DNA from: Heliocidaris tuberculata
Lineage: Eukaryota > Echinodermata > Echinoidea > Camarodonta > Echinometridae
Length of the DNA: 64,000 nt
NCBI GenBank assembly: GCA_025618425.1
Contig: CM046846.1
Location: forward strand, 33,738,038-33,802,037
Reading direction: 5' to 3'
A program made the translations under genes and the position numbers. The notes beneath the pieces were generated by a model. That model worked only from the letters and a program-made list of their open reading frames with translations, was not told where the DNA came from and made no database searches. Positions 48,406 to 57,400 of this stretch are shown one piece after another (position 1 is the first letter of the stretch; the number at the start of each line of letters is the position of its first letter).

Positions 48406-49242
48406 TGTAGTCCCAAATCCTTTCCCCTCGGTTTTCACGGAACCAGTATGATTTTTTTTTTTTTTTTTTTACCAGAACTCCACATCCGCACTATGTTTTC
48501 CCAACCTGTGCTGTTCAGGTGTAGACAGCTTCTCAATGCCTGTGTATATAAATAAAAAATATGTCTCACTTTGCCCATAACTGGTTTGAGAATCAATACA
48601 GCTCAGTGTGTGCGTAATAGTAGGCCTAACAGCAAACTAAATAACTTAAAATTGAACAACTTAAAATTGAACAACATGACCACAAGAGTGACAGCTACGT
48701 ACTGTTCTTTCAAAATTGACAGTGGTGGGAAATTTGGGTATATGAGTTCTCCAAAGTGCGTTTATGGGACATTGAAGTTGACCCCTTTTTCCTACAACCC
48801 TGCCCCTTTCTTGACTGTTATTATCACAACTATAATCGCATGATATTCAAGAGCGATGTAATTAGGCTTTTGAACTTTGAATGCTATAGCTAAACGAGAA
48901 AGATTATCGTTTGCAATAATACAGCCGGATTAAAGGCAACAAATTTGAGTATCTATTTTCATTATTGTTTATTTACATGGATAGTGCAATCAAGTGTAGC
49001 TTCCATGTATGTATGTATGTGGGTCGGTGTTGATCCCATTAGTTGATCAATACAATGCTGTGCTGAACGAAGACCGGTCTATTATAAATCACTGTAAATC
49101 TGAACAACGTGGTCTTGAATTTACAATTGTTTGGCACGGCGCTGTGTAGTAGATCGTGCTCAAATTCAGGCTGCGTGAAGTTCACCATTTTGCATATACT
49201 GTATATGTGGCTTGTATACTACAAGGAAGTCAGGTTTCTACC

Positions 49243-49317
49243 ATGCAGAAGTTCATGTTCATCATCGGGCTGGTAGCGGCTGGTTTACCAGTTCTACGGG
49301 GTCAAGATCTACCACCG
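49243..49317 (+). CDS. ASAH1: ASAH1 exon 1, signal peptide
   Basis: This is the first in-frame ATG; the open frame continues upstream only to a GTG. Encodes a hydrophobic secretion signal followed by QDLPP. Donor GTGAGT at 49318. Confidence 0.85.
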
Positions 49318-50232
49318 GTGAGTTTTATAATATGTAACTATATATACCCTCATATATGCAACGCTCCGCTTTTTTTTCTACGGATATATAAATGTACGAG
49401 AGCAGTAAATGTATACGCCTACACATATCTTGCAGACAACGATTTGCAGCGAGGATATAATTACTACGGCAGGTCGACAGCCCAGTGACTTTTGATCAAA
49501 CGAACGATGTAGCAATTAATATCTGATTATGGAACATAGATTACGGTTCGATTGTGGGAAGCAGTTTCTTGCGTACAGATAGTGAATATGGTTTGCGCAT
49601 ATAGGGCGGATCCACATTGGGAAGGGGGGGGGGGGGGGGTGGGAGGAAAAGGCCACCCTGAAAAGTATTCTTTAACTATATACCCGACATTCCATATGCG
49701 CTTTTTTCTAGGCCCTGCAGACTTGTCGGGAATCAGAATTTGAGAATCTAGACCATATCTTCCCAGATTTTTCAGTGAAAATAATTCCTATCGGCCATTC
49801 TAATGAATATGTTAATCATTTAAAGACAATGTAGTCCTTTCTCTCTTTTTGAGGCAATATGTGTAATATAAATCTTTCCAGGGTCCAACTCAATACAGGC
49901 GCCGCGGAGCGTTTTTGAAAGGTGTGTGTGTGGGGGGGGGGGGGGGGGGGGCTGAGCATGCATAAGCAGTATAAAACGTGTCCACTTAAAATAAGTGTGG
50001 GAGCTGCAGTCACCCCCCCCCCTCCACCGTGCCACGAATCTTGCTATAAGAAAAAAACACCAAACAAAATTATGAATTGCTGGTGCTATGATTCAAGAAG
50101 GCGTATTAATGACAAACGTTTCACAATTATCTCTATAATTAAACAGACCTGTGCAGTCTACAGTTATAGGCATCAAATAGCATAATTGAATTTCCAGCAC
50201 AACTGGATTATATTAGTACGGTACTATTATTA

Positions 50233-50308
<76 letters not shown>

Positions 50309-51461
50309 CACCATCATTATCATCATTACTGTTGTGTGCGGTTTCGTAGTACTAATGTTTAGAATTTCATGGATTTTTAAATATTTTTTTAGTACAATCA
50401 AATACATTTCCTAAATTATATACTTTCTATACTGCATGGTCTGAACAAATCATAAATGGTTAATTTTGTATTTTAATTTAACTTTGTATCTGATGATATT
50501 TCTAGTTTACGGACAAGAACTGCAGAACCGATGCTTATCCACCACCAGCTAAGGATGCTGCTCCCAAGTTCGTCTTCAATCTGGACCTTGACCCAGAGGA
50601 CAGATGGACTGAACTGGTCCAACCAAAATCAGCAAATGTAAGAAGAAAATATTCATTCGAGCATTATTTGATTCGATTTGACTTTTGGTGTATACTGAAA
50701 TCTTATTTATTTTTTCACTCCATTTCCAATGAGTTATCATCAAGACTGCATGAACATTCTTATGAAGTTATCATGGTCGCACACAAACATTACTATTATC
50801 ATAAATGTTGTCACCAAAACTGCCGAAGGCATTCACTTTTCGAATTGATACATGTATGTTGCTTTCACTTTCTTGGGATGTGACTTACTGACTGTATATT
50901 TCTCAAATAATTTCGTAAACGAAATTTTCCAAAGATATTTTTCTGTTCCATTTCTTTACCTTTAGATCAGTTTCCTCATCGAGGACATCAAAAGTCTGGT
51001 CGGGCTCCTGCTCGGCAAAAAACTCACATCCGAAGTCATCGATGATCTCTTCGTAAGTCATCCATTTTTAATATATCATATTGCATGATATGGATCAAAA
51101 CTTCAAAACGTATATGATAAGGACTACGAGCGGTTACATAGATTTTGTGAGAGGGAGGGGGCATTTCCGCAAAGACTACACAATTAAGGGGCAATTTTTG
51201 TTGTGTACTTATGTATACCAATTGGGTTTCAAGGAAGGGGACGGGACGATTGTGTCCCCTTTAATCTCCCACTAATACAGACTACCGAAGCTCCAATGTA
51301 CCTTTTACCTATATCTATTTTGAAAAAAAAAAAATTAGAACAGTATATATACACTAGCGTAGCCAGGGGGGGGGGGGGAAGGGGGCAGACTGCCCCCTGA
51401 CAACTTTTGACCCAAAAATTATGCCCCCCTGTTATACCTGTTTTTGTTTTGTTTTGTTTTG

Positions 51462-51492
<31 letters not shown>

Positions 51493-54400
51493 TTTTTTTT
51501 GGGGGGGGGTTGCTTGTCAGAGAATAATGGAGGAAAACTGGATCCCATCAAATCTGATAACCCCCCGCCCCCACTGAGTGACTTTTGGAGGGCTGGCAAG
51601 AAGAAAAAATACGAATCTCCCTCCCAACAGTTCCCCAAAGTTGACAGCCCTGCACTTGTGTGTCACCCCTTTTACAAAATCCTGGCTACGCCACTGAGTA
51701 TATACGATCATTTAAATATAGTGTCAACATTATTTGAAATAGGTACAAAGTGAGAATTTATGTCCTAACCTAGTGAAAATTTGCTTTTCATGAATGAACG
51801 AGTGAGCGCACTTCTTTCATAATAACAAGACTATTACTCTGTAATAGGTCTTGTTGGAAAGTTGGAAATAAATGTCATTAAATTGAAAACCATGTAGGTG
51901 AAGTTTTCAGGATTGCATCATTTATTCTTTCAGAGGAATAAGAGCACTGAAGAGGGACGGTGAAGTCCGCTAAGAGCTCTATGCGTCGCTGAGAGATTGA
52001 GCTTCGTTAAGAACTAATATAGGCAGGACTAAGAGCTTAGCTTATACAGTCTTTTTCAGGGCTGGTAATCCTGAAAACTTAACCTACAAGTTTCTCCACC
52101 ATGATGAACACTGAACACAAAACCCAATGATGTAGACAAAAACAACGATAATATTTTTACTAATATAAATCCCATTCAACTCTCCTCCTATGTTTAACTA
52201 CAATATGCTAACAAGTTCGGGTAATAATTTTGTTTACCAATATTCATCTTGAAGGGTCCGGTTGTAACGACTCTTCGAGAGCCATATAATCGTGAACTCC
52301 AGGGGATTGCTGATGCCACTGGGATCCCCATCGGTAATAAACCAGTTATGTTATTTTGCACAATCAGGGCTCCGTTTCATAAAACTTGTCATCAATAACA
52401 ACTGCCACATTTTTATGCCAAAATTGATCTCAGCCAATCAAATGCAAGCATTTCAGTAGCTTATATCAATTAATGTAACAAGCTTTATGAAACAGGGCTC
52501 ATGTCCGTTACACTCGAGGCGTCATTTTTGCTGACGTAGGACTGCGTCAGCGACTAACGTGGGCCCTGTTTCATAAAATTTGTCACCAATGACAAGTTGC
52601 AATAACTGTTATAAGCTACTGAAATCCTTGCATCTGACTGGCTGAGAGCAAATTTGTCGGTAAAAATCACCGACAAGACACTTGATGAAACGCCCCCAGG
52701 GCCCTCTTTCATAAAACTTGTCATCAATGACAAGTTGCAATAACTGTACAAGCTACTGAAATCCTTGCATCTGATTGGCTGAGAGCAAATTTGTCTGTAA
52801 AAATCACCGACTAGACACTTGATGAAACGCCCCCAATGCAGAGGATTTATATTATGCATGATGAACGAAATGTCATCCATGTCTTGGTTCGATTAAAGGC
52901 ATTTACATATACCTCTCTTTTACTATCAGTCTGTCACATTATTCAAGTTCCAAATTTCTTAGATTTGTATTGAAGTAAATAGTAGGTACGTTATCCGTTT
53001 TCTTGTAATTTCTATGATGTGAATAGTTCAGTAAATGTTACTTATTCTGAATTATTTTATGTGATAAAGGATTATTATTCGGTTTATCCAATCAACTTTA
53101 TGACCCTTTTATTATCTTATATATAGGTGAGATCGTTATGATGAATATTTTCTACGAAATCGAATCCTTCTGCACCTCTCTTATAGCACAGGACATGAAT
53201 GGTAAGAAATATAAGATTGGAGAAAGGAAAAAGTAGAAATATTAAAAATATTAAAATATAAAAGTGCAAAGACAGTTATAATTCAACATATTGAACAATA
53301 TAGTGATTTTGCTTTCAGCATGAAGAAATAACTTAATGTATCACTGAAATGGTTTTCAGCTGTCTCATTGGTGAATAGTTCATTAAGATTAAATCAATAA
53401 TACAGCTTAGCCTGTGTTTTGATAAAGGATATTCCTGTTTTCTCTCCTAAATCCATCTACTAATAATTCAGGAAAGAAGTAAATATTTTCTTATTTGGCA
53501 CTTTAATGTTCAATTGTATAAAGCCGGGAATGAAATTCCCATATTAACGTGATTTGAAAAAAAAATCAAAATCAAAGTCTTTACCGTGCGTTTTAAGAAC
53601 TAATGATAATAAAATGAATATCAAGAGTCTACTTTGTTCACAGTGAATGTTAACTTTGATATTCTAATCAAAGAACATGCCAATGACATTCACTTATTTG
53701 TACGATATTAAGATAATTATGAAATCTCTGTAAATATGACTTTGTATGATATGTAAATGATCTGTGTGGTATAAAGATATACTCTTCATTATAGACATAA
53801 TCTTGCATATGATTGTTTATCTAAATTAACAACCGTGACACTTCCACCTCACACCCCCTGATAATTATGTCGACTTGTTCAGATTTTTACAAGTGATAAC
53901 ACCGCATGTTTCTTTGACTGACCTATTTTTCAAAAGTGCGAGCAGCATATTGTTGTGTTGAAAAGGTGCATGCGCTTAAGTCTAAACCGCAGATATATAG
54001 GCCTACATTTAAACTGATTGAAATTCTTTTTTTTTTTACACTAGTAATGTAGAATGCAAAATAGAAGGAAGAATCAAATCAGAAAAGGAAGCTTGTTTTA
54101 TGAACGCCTGCATGAACAAGTTTCCTCTAAGATGTATGGAAAGGAGGTAAAGAAAAGTTTGAACAAATTGCACTCTTGAATAAACAAACTTTGGATCCTT
54201 GATATAGACAACAAACGTAATTGTCAAGATTATCGACACGCAAAATAACAGATACATACCCTCTACACTCTAAAGGACCCTGGGGGTGTTTCATAAAGCT
54301 GTTCGTAAAGTTACGCTTGACTTTACGAACGACTTGAATATGAAGTGCCAGATAATATGCCCAAAGTTTTTCCTGATGATTAACAGAGTGTGACTGTATT

Positions 54401-57400
54401 ACCAATAACCTCAATTAAATTATTGCAAAAAACAAACAAACAAACAAACAAACAAACAAACAAACAAACAAAACCAAAAAAAAAAAACAGTCTAGACCTA
54501 CTTTGCATTAAAAATGTTTGTCATAAAAAAATGTTCATCTACATCTGCACAGTTCAACTTTAGTTGATGCAGTGAAAAATGATTGAGCATCCCATTTGGC
54601 TTGTCATATTTAAGTCATTCGTAAAAAAAAGTCATGCGTAACTTTACGAACACCTTTATGAAACACCCCCCTGGATAAACTTGTGTGATTGTATTTGTTG
54701 TGACCTAATTAATTTATCTTAATCTTACTCATCAGGTGACATCTATCATGCGAGGAATATGGACTTTGGTACATTCCTCGGGTAAGTTGATTGGTCTATA
54801 CAGAATAAGAGAGGGATGAAAAGGGGTGGTTCTTCAATTATCCAACTTTAGACTTATTAAGTGAATTACATACAACAAGAAAGTATGTCAATACTATACA
54901 GAATTAGGGAGTATTGCTGTAATAACGCAAAATAGTACCAGCCCAGCTGGGGCGTTGCTAGGTTAGCCAAAAAAGTTCAACAGGCAAAAAGAAAGAAAAA
55001 GAAAAAGAAATGATTCATTTGTTTATTAACTCGATTGAGGTATGGTTGACAAATATTGTATTATAGCTGATTGAGTGTAGTTACCGTAGAATCTTTAACT
55101 CTTAGAAAGGTAATCCTTGTGAAGTTTTAGCCGCGTCCGTTAAAAACGAAAAACTGGTCTTGGTAGTTCCATTACTTATCGGGCCTACATCTGTAATTGG
55201 TTTATTACAGTGTTATTAGGCAGAATAGATTATTAACTGGAAACATTTCAGGGCAAGAGCAACAGAGGGAGACAGTGCTATCAAATACCTTCGTCTGTTC
55301 AATTGATTGACTGATACTAGCATAATACCATGGTAGTAGCAATGTCATTAGCAAGCATTCAAGCGCTTGACTGAATAATTGTCAAATGAAACTACCTCAG
55401 ACCTCTGAAGCGTTATTGGCTGCAAAGCAATCATGCTCGGAAAAAAATCAAGCAAAATGTTCCTTTCAGAATGTAACTATCAAGTGTAGTGTAATCCTTT
55501 TTTTTTTTGTACATAAATTTAGATGGGATGTGAAGTCAGATCAATGGATCATTACGGAGAGATTGAGACCATTGGTGACCAATGTGGAGTATCAACAAGC
55601 AGGCAAGGTGGTCGCTAGAGCTGTGCATTACGCTGGATATGCTGGAATATTGACTGGATTAAAACCGGTAAAAACGGTTAAGGCGAATGAAGAATGATAA
55701 TATTCCATTCTTGTATTACATTTTGATAAAACGTCCCTATGCGCTTCCAAATAACTTTGGAAATTATTACCACGGCTTTAGCTTCTGCAAATTTTATCAG
55801 TACACAATGCAATTCAAGTGATACATCAGGTACCCACTCACCCACTCACTACACCAGGGTTGATTGTGGCAAATCGGTAGAAAAATAAAATGTTTTGGCA
55901 AATCGGTAGAAAAATAAAATGTTTTGCCCAAGGACGTTAGTGAAGTGGGGGGGGGGGGGGGGGGGGGGGTCTCGAACCCCGTATCTTAATTGTAATCCAT
56001 GGTCCGGTGAATTACCACTCGACCACAACACCTCTACACTATGGAATACAGATAATCGTGGAGGAGTAAAATGTAGCGACTGCTCAAATGTGTAGAAATT
56101 AAAAAAATAGACATTGTCAATTCCATGACGAATAACAAACCAACAGTTATATTGTTGTCATAATCACCATCATCATCATGATCACTGCTGTTTTTCATCA
56201 TCGGTATCGTCATCATCGTCATCATCACCACCACCACCACTACCACCACCACCACCACCACCACCACCACCACCACCACCACAGGCATTCATTTTTTTGT
56301 ACGAAATCACTCTCACATAGCGCGTCAAAGACCGAGTCGGTCGCTGAAGCAGGCCTATACGTCAACAAAATGACGCCTCATATGAAACCGACACCAAGTC
56401 TGCAATCCGCCGACTAGCTAGCAGGGGTGGCGTCAAGACCAAAGATCCTCTTGACGCCACACCTTCTCGCTAGTCGACGGATTGCAGGCTTGTTGATGCC
56501 TGGTCTTAAAACTCTCTGGTCTTATTCTCCATAAGGTGATTGCAAAAAAAAAAATGATGACGATGAAGAGTACAAATATAAACATTGCATTGTATTACTA
56601 GCGTATGGGATAGAGGAGCGCAGGTAAAAACCATACGCAATCAAAGCGTATCCGGACAACTACCCCCTGGACAATTACCCCCCGGACAACCACCCCCCGG
56701 AAAACCACCCCCTGGACGACTACCCCCTAGGACAACTACCCCCCGGACAACTACCCCCTAGGACAACTACCCCCTAGGACAACTACCCCCCAGGACAACT
56801 ACCCCCAGGACAATTACCCCCAGGACAACTACCCCCAGGACAATTACCCCCCGGACAACTACCCCCGAACAACTACCCCCTGGACAGCTACCCCCGAAAA
56901 AATTGTCCTGGGGGTAATTGTCCTGGGGGTAATTGTCCTGGGGGGTAATTGTCCTGGGGGGTAGTTGTCCTGGGGGGTAATTGTCCTGGGGGGTAATTGT
57001 CCTGGGGGGGTAGTTGTCCTGGGGGGTAGTTGTCCTAGGGGGGTAGTCGTCCAGGGGGTGGTTTTCCGGGGGGTAGTTGTCCGGGGGGGTAGTTGTCTAG
57101 GGGGTAGTTGTCCTAGAATCAATCAAAGTGAGGTCTCGTGTGAACAGGAAATCTGTCAACAGTCCTAAATAATGAAACTTCCATTATCTTTCTGTTTACA
57201 CAAGGGTGTGGTCAGCCTGAACATCAATGCCCGCCACAAGATCAAGGATAGTGGATTCCTTGGTTTTATCGAATGGATTCTAGGAGATCGTAAAGCCTAT
57301 TGGACAGGATTCGCACTCAGAGATGCGGTTCTCATGGCAACCGAGTAAGTTTGTAACGGGCCTTACTGCAGAATATCATACACTACAGTGGGTATAGATG

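Noticed and set aside
49156..49242. Upstream extension of the ASAH1 first exon frame
   Set aside because: It has no ATG; the ATG at 49243 starts a good signal peptide.
56859..57122. Pro/Thr/Gln-rich repetitive open frame
   Set aside because: It is a translation of the 14-15 bp mirrored array, has no start context or splice partners and lies in an intron.
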